The notes under the pieces were generated by a model. It had not been told where the DNA came from. It saw only the letters and a program-made list of their open reading frames with translations, and did not search any database. The position numbers and the translations under genes are program-made. From NCBI RefSeq assembly GCF_016405855.1, contig NZ_JAEFCA010000003.1, forward strand, positions 1-64,000: a stretch of 64,000 bases of DNA, written 5' to 3'. Numbering within the stretch: position 1 is the first letter of the stretch; the number at the start of each line of letters is the position of its first letter. This stretch comes from Flavobacterium sp. IB48. Its GTDB lineage: Bacteria; Bacteroidota; Bacteroidia; Flavobacteriales; Flavobacteriaceae. Positions 19,604 to 28,807 of this stretch are shown here, in pieces.

Positions 19604-22600
19604 TTATTTCGTTTTTCTCTCATTTAACCAAAAATATAAAGGAGGAATTAATATTGGAGCAAAAATTAATGTACTACTCAAACCGCCTATAATTACCGTT
19701 GCAAGCGGTCGCTGTACATCTGAACCAATACCAGAAGATGTAGCTGCTGGAATTAGCCCCACAATAGCCACAACCAAAATTGATAATAAAGCTCTTAATT
19801 GTTCTTTTGAAGCTGTCAATACATTTTCTTGCAGATTATCATTCTTAAACATTGTTTTTCTATTAAGAGCCGATACAAGAAGTACGCCCGACATTACCGA
19901 AATTCCAAAAATGCTCACAAAACCAACACCTGCAGAAACATTAAAGTAATAACCTCTAAGAAGTAAAGCTACAATTCCGCCTCCTAAGGCAAACAAAATA
20001 CAACTCATGGTAATCATGGTATGCTGGAAGTTTTTGTACAGCATAAATAGAAACAAGAAAACCATAATAATGGTAAGCGGAATGGTAAATGCTAGTTGTT
20101 TTCCTGCTCTTTCGAGATTTTCATATTGTCCTCCATAAATAATACTATATCCTTTTGGCACGGTTACATTTTTACCTACTTTACTTTGCAGTTCTTTTAC
20201 AAAACTTCCCTGATCTCTTCCTCTAATATTGGTTCTAACGGTAATCATTCGTTTGCTTCCGTAACGATAAATATTCGTTTGTCCTTCAACAAAATGTATG
20301 TTTGCCAATTGATTCATTGGAATTAAAGCGCCATTTGAAGATGGCACTAAAATATCTTTTATCGCATCAATAGAACTTCTGTATTGTGGTAAAAAACGAA
20401 CTACAATGTCATAACGTTTTGCTCCATCGTATAAAGTCGAAACTGTTTTTCCGCCAATTGCCACCTCGATCATATTTTGAATATCTGCTACATTAATTCC
20501 AAATCTCGCAGCTTGTTCCCTATTAATATCAATTGCCAATTGCTCTTGTTCCCCTTCTTGTTCAATATTGACATTCTCAGCACCTTGCGTATTTTTAGCA
20601 ATTTGTGCAATTGTTTCTGCCTTTTTTCTCATCATTTCCAAATCATCGCCCACAACAGAAACTGCAAGGTCTGCCGCACTTCCGTTTACAATTTCCATAA
20701 CCTGATCGATAATAGGCTGTCCTGAAGAAAATTGCACTGATGGAATTTGCTGCTGCAAATCTTTTTTAATTATTTCGACCAAATCTTTCTTAGCAATGGT
20801 ATCGCTCCAGAGTTTGTAATCTTTTAATCCTACTAAAATCTCATTCCTATTGGCAGGAAACGGATCGGTACCATCATCATTACGCCCTGTTTGCGTTATC
20901 ACGTAAGATATTTGAGGATACTTCGCTATTATTTTTCTGATTTTAGGAGCATATTTGGCATTTTCCTGTATCGAAATTCCAGCTGGAAAATTTCCTCTTA
21001 AAAAGATCGATCCTTCATCTAATGTAGGTAAAAATTCGGTTCCTAGTTTTAAGCCGCATAAAATAAATATTGCTACTATCGAAAAACCAATTACTGTAGT
21101 TTTTTTATAATTATTTAAAAAACCAGATAATGCTTTTTCGTATGATCTAGTCAAATAATCTAACACCACATTTTTATGTTCTTTTATAGGTTTATCAACA
21201 TCGAGCATTGCTTTTCTATAAACAAACGAAATTAGAACTGGAATAAAGGTAAGTGCTCCCAACATCGAACCAATAACAGCAAAAGCCAAAGTTAAAGCCA
21301 TTGGAGAAAACAATTTGCCCTCTACTCTAGTCATTAAAAGTATAGGCATATAAGCCAATATGATAATGGTTACAGAAAAGAAAATTTCTCTTCCCACTTC
21401 TTGAGCTGCTTGTAATGTGATTTGCACAATCCCATCTTGTTTTTCTTCTGGTGTGGCTGTTCTGTATTTCCTTATAAGATGTTCAGCCATTAAACAGGCT
21501 CCATCTACAATAATTCCAAAATCTATTGCTCCTAGCGAAAGTAAATTGGCAGGAATACCCGTAAGCCTCATTAAAATAAAAGCAAACAATAATGAAAACG
21601 GAATGGTTAAAGCTACAACTAATGCACTTCTAACACTTCCAAGAAACAGAATCAATAGAATAATTACAATAGAAATTCCTTCAAACAAGGTATGCGCAAC
21701 AGTTTCTAGCGAATGATCGATCAAGAATGTTCTGTCATACATAGGGCGCAATTTTACACCTTGAGGCAAATCATTTTCCTGTAATTCAGCCATTCTTTCT
21801 TTTAGCAATATTAAAACCTCACTTGGGTTTTCATATCGTCTTAAAAGAATAATACCTTCAACGCCGCTGCTTACATCTTTTTTGTCTTGGGTAACGGTAT
21901 ATCCCATTACACCACTTGGCGGTGGTGGCGTAATTTCTACAGTTGCTACATCACGAACAAAAACAGGAACTCCGTTTTCAGATTTAAGAACAATATTTTG
22001 AATATCTCTTTCCGTTTTAATTGCTCCCAAACCACGCACTGCAAAACCTTGTCCGCCTCTTTCAATAATATTTCCACCAGTGTTTAAATTATTTGCATCT
22101 ACTGCGTCCATTACGTTTTTAAGCGTAAGATTATATTTTCTCAGTTTTTCTGGCGAAGTAATAATATGAAACTGCTTTAATGGACCACCAAAAGTAGTTA
22201 CATCGGCAATTCCAGGAACTTGCAGCAAAGCAGGTTTTATAACCCAATCCTGAAGATCTCTAAGCTCTGCTTGGCTATAATTTGACGGTGCTTCTACAAC
22301 GTATCTAAAAATCTCCCCAACAGCAGTAGAAAGCGGCGCTAATGAAGGCGCAACACCATCTGGCAATTCAGCTTCTGCAAGTCGTTCTGTTACCTGTTGT
22401 CGTGCAAAATAATCATCAGTTCCATCTTTAAAAGTAAGTTGCACTACCGACAAACCAAAAATAGTTCTGCTTCTTCGATCTAAAACATTTGGTGTATTCT
22501 GCAAAGCTCTTTCAATTGGAATAGTAACTTGCTGTTCTACTTCTTCAGCTGCTCTTCCGTCATATTGTGCTACTATAATTACATTCGTATCTGCAATATC

Positions 22601-22720
22601 TGGATATGCTTCTATTTTTAATTTGGTAAAACACCAAAAACCTATTGCCATTAAAACAACACTAATTGCAATTATAACCCAGCGGTTACGAAGGCTGAAT
22701 ATGAGTAAATTTTTAATCAT
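19604..22720 (-). CDS. CusA/CzcA-family heavy-metal efflux RND pump
   Basis: A 1038-residue inner-membrane proton-driven pump that exports metal ions through a tripartite channel. Twelve membrane segments in the RND layout: TM1 at about 13-31, TM2-6 at about 335-520, TM7 at about 530-550 and TM8-12 at about 860-1035. The HME-RND signature GAIDFGIIVDGACLMAEH (about 398) contains the proton-relay aspartates. Porter-domain features include YPDIADTNV, EVEQQVTIPIERAL and LPTLDEGSIFLRGNFPAG. Length is normal. It is the last gene of a four-gene operon (TolC, adaptor, DUF190 protein, pump), starting 4 bp after the DUF190 gene. Copper/silver versus cobalt/zinc/cadmium cannot be decided by eye, so no gene symbol is given. 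Confidence 0.95.
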   Translation of the reverse strand: MIKNLLIFSLRNRWVIIAISVVLMAIGFWCFTKLKIEAYPDIADTNVIIVAQYDGRAAEEVEQQVTIPIERALQNTPNVLDRRSRTIFGLSVVQLTFKDGTDDYFARQQVTERLAEAELPDGVAPSLAPLSTAVGEIFRYVVEAPSNYSQAELRDLQDWVIKPALLQVPGIADVTTFGGPLKQFHIITSPEKLRKYNLTLKNVMDAVDANNLNTGGNIIERGGQGFAVRGLGAIKTERDIQNIVLKSENGVPVFVRDVATVEITPPPPSGVMGYTVTQDKKDVSSGVEGIILLRRYENPSEVLILLKERMAELQENDLPQGVKLRPMYDRTFLIDHSLETVAHTLFEGISIVIILLILFLGSVRSALVVALTIPFSLLFAFILMRLTGIPANLLSLGAIDFGIIVDGACLMAEHLIRKYRTATPEEKQDGIVQITLQAAQEVGREIFFSVTIIILAYMPILLMTRVEGKLFSPMALTLAFAVIGSMLGALTFIPVLISFVYRKAMLDVDKPIKEHKNVVLDYLTRSYEKALSGFLNNYKKTTVIGFSIVAIFILCGLKLGTEFLPTLDEGSIFLRGNFPAGISIQENAKYAPKIRKIIAKYPQISYVITQTGRNDDGTDPFPANRNEILVGLKDYKLWSDTIAKKDLVEIIKKDLQQQIPSVQFSSGQPIIDQVMEIVNGSAADLAVSVVGDDLEMMRKKAETIAQIAKNTQGAENVNIEQEGEQEQLAIDINREQAARFGINVADIQNMIEVAIGGKTVSTLYDGAKRYDIVVRFLPQYRSSIDAIKDILVPSSNGALIPMNQLANIHFVEGQTNIYRYGSKRMITVRTNIRGRDQGSFVKELQSKVGKNVTVPKGYSIIYGGQYENLERAGKQLAFTIPLTIIMVFLFLFMLYKNFQHTMITMSCILFALGGGIVALLLRGYYFNVSAGVGFVSIFGISVMSGVLLVSALNRKTMFKNDNLQENVLTASKEQLRALLSILVVAIVGLIPAATSSGIGSDVQRPLATVIIGGLSSTLIFAPILIPPLYFWLNERKTK

Positions 22721-22724
22721 CTGT

Positions 22725-23024
22725 TTACCATTTTTCTACTTGATTCGTAACTATAAAACCTCCTTTGTAGACTTTTCGTAAAGCCGTTAAAACAGATTTT
22801 ACCTTTTCATCTTCATCTATAAAATTGATCAGCAAAGGTATTTTATCAAAACTGAACAAATCGTGAGGCCTGTTAAGATACCTACTGGCTCCATATCCTA
22901 TTTTACCATGAAATATAGTTGCTCCCTTAATTTTGTGCTCAATTAAAAATCTTAAGATGTACTCATACAAAGGCTGTGTTCCTTTTAGTTCATCTTTATC
23001 TATATATACTTGTGCTTGTGTCAT
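22725..23024 (-). CDS. DUF190 (PII-like fold) protein in metal-efflux operon
   Basis: A 99-residue soluble protein matching the DUF190 pattern: N-terminal AQVYIDKDE, then LYEYILRFLIEHKIKGATIFHGKIGYGA (about 20-47), PLLINFIDEDEKVKSVLTALRKV and a C-terminal GGFIVTNQVEKW. DUF190 proteins have a GlnB/PII-like ferredoxin fold and are thought to be small trimeric sensors or regulators. Its place 4 bp upstream of the RND pump suggests that it modulates the pump or senses its substrate in the cytoplasm. No metal ligand cluster (Cys/His) is obvious. Confidence 0.88.
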   Translation of the reverse strand: MTQAQVYIDKDELKGTQPLYEYILRFLIEHKIKGATIFHGKIGYGASRYLNRPHDLFSFDKIPLLINFIDEDEKVKSVLTALRKVYKGGFIVTNQVEKW

Positions 23025-23072
23025 TGTTTTTTCATTTAAGTATTAGCTATTTTGCAGACATAATCTTTGTTT

Positions 23073-24083
23073 TCAATACCCAAAACTGAGGCCTTTTAAC
23101 TGCATAACACCTTTAACAGCTATAGCATCGCCACTCATCAAACCATTATAAACGACAACTCTGTCTCCTATCTGATTTCCGATTGTTACTTCGGTACGCT
23201 CAAATTCTTTACTGTTCTTTTTTACAAAAACATAATTTTTTGCCTGAACGGTAACCAACGAGTTTTTATCAATACTTATATTATCTCCTTCGCTTATGCC
23301 AAAAGAAACTGTAGCAAACATACCAGCCTTAAATTTACCGCTTGCATTATTCAAGCTGATTCGGAGTTTGACCATTCTGGTAGATTGATCAATCATGTCC
23401 GCAATGTCATCAATTTTTCCAGAAAATTTTTCATTAGGAAAAGCGGTAAATTGAACGGTACAGTTATCACCGCTTTTTATTCTGCTTATCTGATTCTCCG
23501 GAATATCACAAATAATAAATGATGTTCCTGCTTTTGCTCTTTTGAGCGCTTCGGGTTCAAATCCTCCAGCTTTCAAGTTCGTCTCGTACTCAATTAAAGC
23601 CGCTCTTTCATTGGCCAAATTGGTCTGTTCTACAGATAATGCTGTTTGCGCTTCCAACAAATCTTTACCCGTTGCTGCACCATGAGCCAGCAAGTCCTTA
23701 GCACGGTCTACTTCTATTTGTTTTTGTTTTATGTTTTTGTTCTGAATTTGATTGATATTGGCAATGTGTTGAATAAGCTGAGTATAACTAGCTGCCAAAT
23801 CAGGATTTTCAAATAAAATGATATTTTGTGATGCTCCTTCTTGAGATTTCATGACCGTTGCAGAAACTTTTGCAGGAGCCATAATTTGATTGTTAAGAAC
23901 CGAATTTCCTATAGATTCTGTTTCGAAAAAAACAGCACTGCTGTCTGTAGGAAATACAATGGTTTTTCCGTTGTTCGTAACCTGTGGCAAGTTGTTTACT
24001 ACCTGATCTTGTTTCTTTTCCTTTCCGCTGCAGGCGTAAAGAAATAAAACTATAATGCCGCTATACTTTATTAAATGTTTCAT
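23073..24083 (-). CDS. RND efflux periplasmic adaptor (membrane fusion) lipoprotein
   Basis: A 336-residue membrane fusion protein linking the RND pump to the TolC-type channel. Signal peptide with lipobox LYAC (C18) and a polar linker. A helical hairpin (about 105-175, QLIQHIANINQIQNKNIKQKQIEVDRAKDLLAHGAATGKDLLEAQTALS in several heptads) is followed by the beta-barrel domain (ICDIPENQISRIKSGDNCTVQFTAFPNEKFSGKI, about 190-260) and a membrane-proximal domain with GDRVVVYNGLMSGDAIAVKGVMQL. It is shorter than CusB and lacks the N-terminal Met-rich metal-binding region and a C-terminal His-rich extension. It is second in the operon, with 48-51 bp gaps on each side. Confidence 0.92.
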   Translation of the reverse strand: MKHLIKYSGIIVLFLYACSGKEKKQDQVVNNLPQVTNNGKTIVFPTDSSAVFFETESIGNSVLNNQIMAPAKVSATVMKSQEGASQNIILFENPDLAASYTQLIQHIANINQIQNKNIKQKQIEVDRAKDLLAHGAATGKDLLEAQTALSVEQTNLANERAALIEYETNLKAGGFEPEALKRAKAGTSFIICDIPENQISRIKSGDNCTVQFTAFPNEKFSGKIDDIADMIDQSTRMVKLRISLNNASGKFKAGMFATVSFGISEGDNISIDKNSLVTVQAKNYVFVKKNSKEFERTEVTIGNQIGDRVVVYNGLMSGDAIAVKGVMQLKGLSFGY

Positions 24084-24134
24084 ATGTAGATAGTATTTGT
24101 TTTTTTAATGAATCTCGACAGTTCTCTCAAATCA

Positions 24135-25388
24135 TTATTGTGCTATTTGATTAATTAATCCTGAAGCGTAAAGTAATGTGATATAACTTCTTCTGTATTC
24201 TTGCATAGAATCATAATACTGCTGTTGTATGTCAAGCCAACTGCGCTGTGCTTCCAGAAAATCAATAATGGTTGTGCCTCCTCGCAAATAAGAGTATTTT
24301 ACACTCTTTAAAATGTTTTCCGATCTTGTCAGCAGTCCGCCAAAATTTTCAAGATTACTTTTTTGAGTCTGATAAGCATTGTATGCATTTGTTATTTCTG
24401 TTCGAATTAAAACCTGCGTAGCTTCCAAATTTTGTTCGGCCTGTTGTTTTAGATAACTTGATTTTTTTATTTCTCCCTGATTTCTTGAAAAAAAAGGAAG
24501 TTCAATTGTACCGTATAAGCCTACATAAGGAATCATGTTTTGCGGATTATAAATTAGTCCCAACTCAGGCTGCGGATAAGCCAATGACTTTTGAAGATTG
24601 ATATTAGTATTGGCAACATCTAAGATTGATTTAGAAGCCAAAACATCTGTTCGTTTATCTAAAGCTTCCTGCAAAAAATCATCTAAATTTGAAGGCAGAA
24701 CAAATACAAAATCATCATTAGAATCAATATTTATTTCTTCTTTAGTGCCTAGTAAATATTTAAGGCTTAGCAATTCGTTTTTTAAATTCTGTTCAGCTTT
24801 TTTTATTTCTAATACATATTGATTGGCCAACAGAGTAGTACGGTTTAAATCGGTCTCTGTAATGACTTGATTTTTTAAACGGACTTTATTTATAATTACC
24901 AAACTATCAAGGTTGCCGCTAGCTTTTTTAACAATTTCCAATTGTTTTTGTGCTGCCCAAACATCAACCCATTTTAGGCCTACATCCTGAAATAAGTTAC
25001 GTTCTATTTCATTGTAGTTTTTTTGCGTCAAAACCGAATTTTGGCTTGCAAAATCAATTTTGTTCTTACGTGTTCCAGCAAGCTGAAAAACTTTTCCTAA
25101 TTGCAAATTGGTTTGCGTATTAGCGCTATTAAAAAAACCAGTATTAGGCGCATAGTTTTTTTCTGCAGCAACACCAATGTAATTAAATCCGAAAATTAGA
25201 TTTGGCCTTAACTTTGCTGTCACAATATCGCTTTCAGCAATATCTACGTCATAATATTGCCCTTTGAGAACGGGATTATTTTTCTTTGCTGTTTGAAGGG
25301 ATTTTTGAAGATTGTAATTAATTTGTGAAATTCCATTGACTGACGACAAAGTCAACAAAACAAATAAAAGAAAGTAGTGTCTGTGCAT
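24135..25388 (-). CDS. TolC-family outer-membrane efflux protein (CusC-like)
   Basis: A 417-residue outer-membrane channel subunit. Signal peptide (about 1-22, ending GISQ) and two outer-membrane efflux (OEP) repeats of long amphipathic helices (about 25-210 and 225-410), with FNYIG near 50 and the C-terminal-repeat hallmark YLRGGTTIIDFLEAQRSWLD (about 365). No lipobox Cys is seen. It is the first gene of the operon, so the operon promoter should lie in 25389-25652 opposite the AraC-type gene. I found no full TAnnTTTG match on that strand. Confidence 0.93.
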   Translation of the reverse strand: MHRHYFLLFVLLTLSSVNGISQINYNLQKSLQTAKKNNPVLKGQYYDVDIAESDIVTAKLRPNLIFGFNYIGVAAEKNYAPNTGFFNSANTQTNLQLGKVFQLAGTRKNKIDFASQNSVLTQKNYNEIERNLFQDVGLKWVDVWAAQKQLEIVKKASGNLDSLVIINKVRLKNQVITETDLNRTTLLANQYVLEIKKAEQNLKNELLSLKYLLGTKEEINIDSNDDFVFVLPSNLDDFLQEALDKRTDVLASKSILDVANTNINLQKSLAYPQPELGLIYNPQNMIPYVGLYGTIELPFFSRNQGEIKKSSYLKQQAEQNLEATQVLIRTEITNAYNAYQTQKSNLENFGGLLTRSENILKSVKYSYLRGGTTIIDFLEAQRSWLDIQQQYYDSMQEYRRSYITLLYASGLINQIAQ

Positions 25389-25652
25389 GGGTCTATTCTT
25401 TATTTATTACATTATAAATATACGAAAAAACCTAATTATAAAACCATTAATATCTAAAAAACAGAATGGTACATATTCTTATATTACAAAATGAAAACAA
25501 TCGTTTCAAATAACCAATTATCCCTTTATAAATTGGAATTTAAAACAGTTATATCCAGTTAAAATTTATATTTAAAAAATGAGCAGGTAACACTTGTGCA
25601 AACTTTTAATTTGCTATTTTAGTTTCATAAATACCATTTCCCCAAAGAGAAC

Positions 25653-26453
25653 ATGAATCTGGATTTTTATCAGCCTAAAAATGAAATTTTAAAAAAATAT
25701 ATCGAGGGATATTACTTCATCTCAAAAGATAAAAATTCGGGCTCTATACAATATCTGACCTTCCCAAATAATTTCTGCATTTTAACGACCAATGAAGATA
25801 TTAATGTCGAAATACAAAATAACGAAGTCACTATAAAGTCATCGCCAGATAAAAACATCATGACTTGTGTGGTTTCTAGATATACCAAACCTATTAAAAT
25901 TCATTACAAAGAGCTTATAAATGAAGTTACAATCTATTTTAAACCATTAGGAATAAGTCAGTTTTTATCAGATTCAAAAACTATTTTTTCAGAAAGTACT
26001 ATTTTAGATTTTACTTTTATGCCTGATTTTAATGATAAAATGATTGAAATTTTTAGCTTAACTAAAGACAAACAAAGTCAGGAGCTTGAAGATTATCTGC
26101 TTTCTAAATTACAAGTCAAAGATTTTTCTTTTATTGAAAAAATACTTGCCGATATTGAAACTGACGAAAAGATTGAAGAAATTGCTCTGAAGCATCAAAT
26201 TAGCAGACAGTATTTGAATAAAATATTTACCAGACATATTGGCAAATCGCCTTCGGAGTATCGAAAAATACATCGCTTTAGAAACTCAATTCTAAAACAG
26301 AAAGTAAGCAAGAATTTTTCTGAATTATCTCAGTACGATTTTTATGATCAATCTCATTTTATTCGAAATTTTAAAGAACTGACAAACAGCAATCCACAAA
26401 TATTTTTTAAAAATATAGATACAAAAAAAGATAATATTTGGCTATTTGTCTAA
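25653..26453 (+). CDS. AraC-family transcriptional regulator
   Basis: A 266-residue regulator. The N-terminal part (about 1-150) resembles the cupin-like sensing domain common in Bacteroidota AraC regulators (FYQPKNEILKKYIEGYYFI...LTFPNNFCILTT). The C-terminal AraC HTH pair is at about 165-255: IEEIALKHQISRQYLNKIFTRHIGKSPSEYRKIHRF, then the second helix set ending YDFYDQSHFIRNFKELTNSNPQIFFK. It is transcribed divergently from the metal-efflux operon across a 264-bp AT-rich gap and may control that operon, but it also lies 86 bp upstream of a same-strand membrane-protein gene. The effector is unknown. Confidence 0.88.
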   Translation: MNLDFYQPKNEILKKYIEGYYFISKDKNSGSIQYLTFPNNFCILTTNEDINVEIQNNEVTIKSSPDKNIMTCVVSRYTKPIKIHYKELINEVTIYFKPLGISQFLSDSKTIFSESTILDFTFMPDFNDKMIEIFSLTKDKQSQELEDYLLSKLQVKDFSFIEKILADIETDEKIEEIALKHQISRQYLNKIFTRHIGKSPSEYRKIHRFRNSILKQKVSKNFSELSQYDFYDQSHFIRNFKELTNSNPQIFFKNIDTKKDNIWLFV

Positions 26454-26539
26454 ACTGTTTCCATTTGTACAATTCTACCATTTTGGGATAATATACTTTT
26501 ACAAAGTTCGAAACTACGTAAAACCCAAAAAAACCAAAT

Positions 26540-27355
26540 ATGAACTGGCAAAAAATCCATCTTTTTTTACACACATTTTGTAGATACTTTTTAGCTACAA
26601 TTATAATCATGTATGCTTACGGCAAAATATTAAAAACTCAATTTGTATCGCAGCCAAGCGTATATGATATGCCTATTGGCTCTCTAGATGGTTTCCGTCT
26701 TACTTGGTATTATTATGGTTACTGTTATTGGTATCCAATTGTTATTGCTGTTACACAAATTATAAGTTCACTTCTACTCTTTTTTAGAAAAACAACTAGA
26801 ATAGGAATTATACTTTTCCTTACGTTTATGGTCAATATTCTTCTAACAGATTTTGCATATGATATTAATGCAAAAGAAATTGCGATAATATTGACGCTAA
26901 TGGCGTTGTTTGTATTTTTCTCTGATTATAAAGTCTTCCTTAAATATTTCTTAGAAGAACCTCCATTGTACCAAAACAGCGATAGACCTAACTGGCTTAA
27001 TAAGATTAGCGTAATTAAGTTTGTTTATATTCCTGCCGTATTCATCGGTTTTTTTATCATGTTCAGTATTTTGAAAAATAAATATATGAAAGAAGACGAA
27101 TTTTATGGAACTTGGGAAAATCTTCAAACCAAGGAAAGGTTGCATTTTGAAAACATGAATAATTTTCAAATTAACAAAACAGATCAGGCAAAAAGCATTG
27201 TAAATGGAGAATATTCGTTTACAAAAGATTCTTTAATTTTAAAATCAGGCGACAATAACACTGAAGAATATTTAAAAGGAAAACATAGGTTGCATAAAGC
27301 CGATTTAATTATTACAACCAAAACAGATACTCTTAAATTTAAGCGAATTAGGTAA
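26540..27355 (+). CDS. Five-helix integral membrane protein, DoxX-like, with soluble C-terminal domain
   Basis: A 271-residue protein with five hydrophobic segments (about 12-30, 58-80, 84-105, 110-128, 155-177), loosely like the DoxX four-helix family, then a charged beta-rich tail (about 180-271, EFYGTWENLQTKERLHFEN...TKTDTLKFKRIR) that looks like a small lipocalin-type barrel. No enzymatic motif is visible. It lies 86 bp after the AraC-type gene on the same strand and could be its target. Function is not known to me. Confidence 0.7.
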   Translation: MNWQKIHLFLHTFCRYFLATIIIMYAYGKILKTQFVSQPSVYDMPIGSLDGFRLTWYYYGYCYWYPIVIAVTQIISSLLLFFRKTTRIGIILFLTFMVNILLTDFAYDINAKEIAIILTLMALFVFFSDYKVFLKYFLEEPPLYQNSDRPNWLNKISVIKFVYIPAVFIGFFIMFSILKNKYMKEDEFYGTWENLQTKERLHFENMNNFQINKTDQAKSIVNGEYSFTKDSLILKSGDNNTEEYLKGKHRLHKADLIITTKTDTLKFKRIR

Positions 27356-27421
27356 ACAACTCCTATCGCTTATAACCTCTTAATTAAACAATTAGCAAAC
27401 GCAATTATATAACAGACATCG

Positions 27422-27464
27422 AATAGTTTCGTCTAATTTTATAGTTCAATTAGACGAAACTATT
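27422..27464. repeat. Perfect 17-bp inverted repeat (hairpin)
   Basis: Left arm 27422-27438 (AATAGTTTCGTCTAATT) and right arm 27448-27464 are exact reverse complements around a 9-nt loop. It lies 67 bp after the membrane-protein stop. No T run follows on either strand, so it is not a textbook terminator. It could stabilise the transcript end or be a DNA-binding site. Confidence 0.7.
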
Positions 27465-27483
27465 TGGTGTTAAATTACTTGCT

Positions 27484-27618
27484 ATGAATTTTTCCAATCA
27501 AAAAAATAGAATATCCAGCACACGAACATCTGAGAAAAAATATATTCTAAAAAGTACTTCTAGCAGAACAAACGAAAAAAGCAATAATATTTTGTCTAAA
27601 AAAAGGCCATCTGAGTAA
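27484..27618 (+). CDS. Possible small basic protein (44 residues), doubtful
   Basis: An ATG-to-TAA frame encodes a 44-residue Lys/Arg/Ser/Asn-rich peptide (starts MNFSNQKNR, ends KKRPSE) in the 404-bp gap after the membrane-protein gene and just past the 17-bp hairpin. The composition could equally arise from A-rich noncoding DNA. There is no recognisable family and no strong ribosome site. Confidence 0.2.
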   Translation: MNFSNQKNRISSTRTSEKKYILKSTSSRTNEKSNNILSKKRPSE

Positions 27619-27701
27619 GAATGCACTTTAACGCACTAATATTTAGAATATGAAAAATACAGAAAGTTCTTAAAGAGCTTTCTTAGAGGGATATTATAAA
27701 A

Positions 27702-27739
27702 TTTAAAAAGCCAGAACTTATTGGTCTGGCTTTTTTAAA
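27702..27739. terminator. Terminator after the VOC-SnoaL gene
   Basis: AAAAAGCCAGA pairs with TCTGGCTTTTTT around a roughly 10-nt loop, with A and T runs outside. It lies 20 bp past the - strand VOC-SnoaL stop and also works on the + strand. Confidence 0.85.
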
Positions 27740-27759
27740 ACTTTTAAATTCATCAAAAG

Positions 27760-28767
27760 TTATTCTTTTTGATCTACAAAAACATAAAGCTTCTGCACTT
27801 TTCCATTTTCAATCACAAACAAATCCATTCCGCTTACTACAGCTGGTTTTGCTTTCGAACCAAATTGCCAATACAATCGGGCAATATTATGATTGGTTTC
27901 AAGAGATTTTACAGTGAATTTAAAATCAGGATTTTTAGTTTGGAGTTCTACAATAAACTTGCTGATATCGTCAATTCCTTCGGCAATAAAATGACGATCC
28001 ACCATTTCGACATTCGAAGCATACACTTGATTTAATAAAGCTTTACGTTTTACCTCATCTTTTTCATTCCAGATTTTTAGATGATTTTCTACTATTGCTG
28101 TATTCTTTTTAGCATCAAAATCTGCTTCAGAAACTTTTTTTACTGTTGCGTTTTTTGGAGACCATAATACTGTTTTTGGATTCGCTTTTTCATATCCTTT
28201 TCCGTTTGGATACGAAACCAACTCCATTTTAGAGCCCCAAGGCGTTTCAAAATACACCCAAGTTTCTCCAGCTGTATCGCCAGAAGGCATTGTAAAAGGT
28301 TCTCCTAAAATTTTTATACCTTTACTTTTTAAATATTGAACTGATGCTTTAATATCATTTACATAAAAAGCGATGTGAGATGCTCCAATATCATCTGTAT
28401 TTGGGTGTATTTTACTTCCTTTGTTGTCTGCGTACTCAAATATTTCAATACTTGCACCGTTTCCTGCATTGATCATTTTTATGGTAACGGCTCCTGTATT
28501 TGCATTAATGTTATTTAGTTTTTTCCAATCAGCATCAAGCGGAATTGGTCCTAATTGTGTCACAGGTGCAAATCCAAGTACATCACTAAAAAATGTAACG
28601 GCTTTATTAAGATCTGGAACATTGATTCCGACATGATCGATTCCGACTATTTCTGCACTAGTTTGCGCTACAGTTTTTTCTGAAGCAGAAAAGAGTATTA
28701 ATAAATTAAGCATTGCGGCTGCCGAAGTTTGTATTTTTTTATTTGATTTATTATGAGTTGTTTTCAT
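27760..28767 (-). CDS. Exported VOC (glyoxalase-like) and SnoaL-like fusion protein
   Basis: A 335-residue two-domain protein. A signal peptide (about 1-35, cleavage after TVAQ) precedes a VOC-fold domain (about 40-190: IVGIDHVGINVPDLNKAVTFFSDVLGF, a central SHIAFYVNDIKASVQYLKSKG repeat and WVYFETPWGSKMELVSYP). Residues about 205-335 form a SnoaL/NTF2-like domain (VENHLKIWNEKDEVKRKALLNQVYASNVEMVDRHF...LYWQFGSKAKPAVVSGMDLFVIENGKV). VOC metal ligands are only partly recognisable (H near 46, E near 180). The reaction is not predictable. A periplasmic VOC protein fused to SnoaL is uncommon. It follows the SDR gene by 40 bp and is probably co-transcribed with it. Confidence 0.85.
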   Translation of the reverse strand: MKTTHNKSNKKIQTSAAAMLNLLILFSASEKTVAQTSAEIVGIDHVGINVPDLNKAVTFFSDVLGFAPVTQLGPIPLDADWKKLNNINANTGAVTIKMINAGNGASIEIFEYADNKGSKIHPNTDDIGASHIAFYVNDIKASVQYLKSKGIKILGEPFTMPSGDTAGETWVYFETPWGSKMELVSYPNGKGYEKANPKTVLWSPKNATVKKVSEADFDAKKNTAIVENHLKIWNEKDEVKRKALLNQVYASNVEMVDRHFIAEGIDDISKFIVELQTKNPDFKFTVKSLETNHNIARLYWQFGSKAKPAVVSGMDLFVIENGKVQKLYVFVDQKE

Positions 28768-28807
28768 GATTATTTCTATGTTTTTAATTATTTAGTGTTT
28801 TGAAAAA

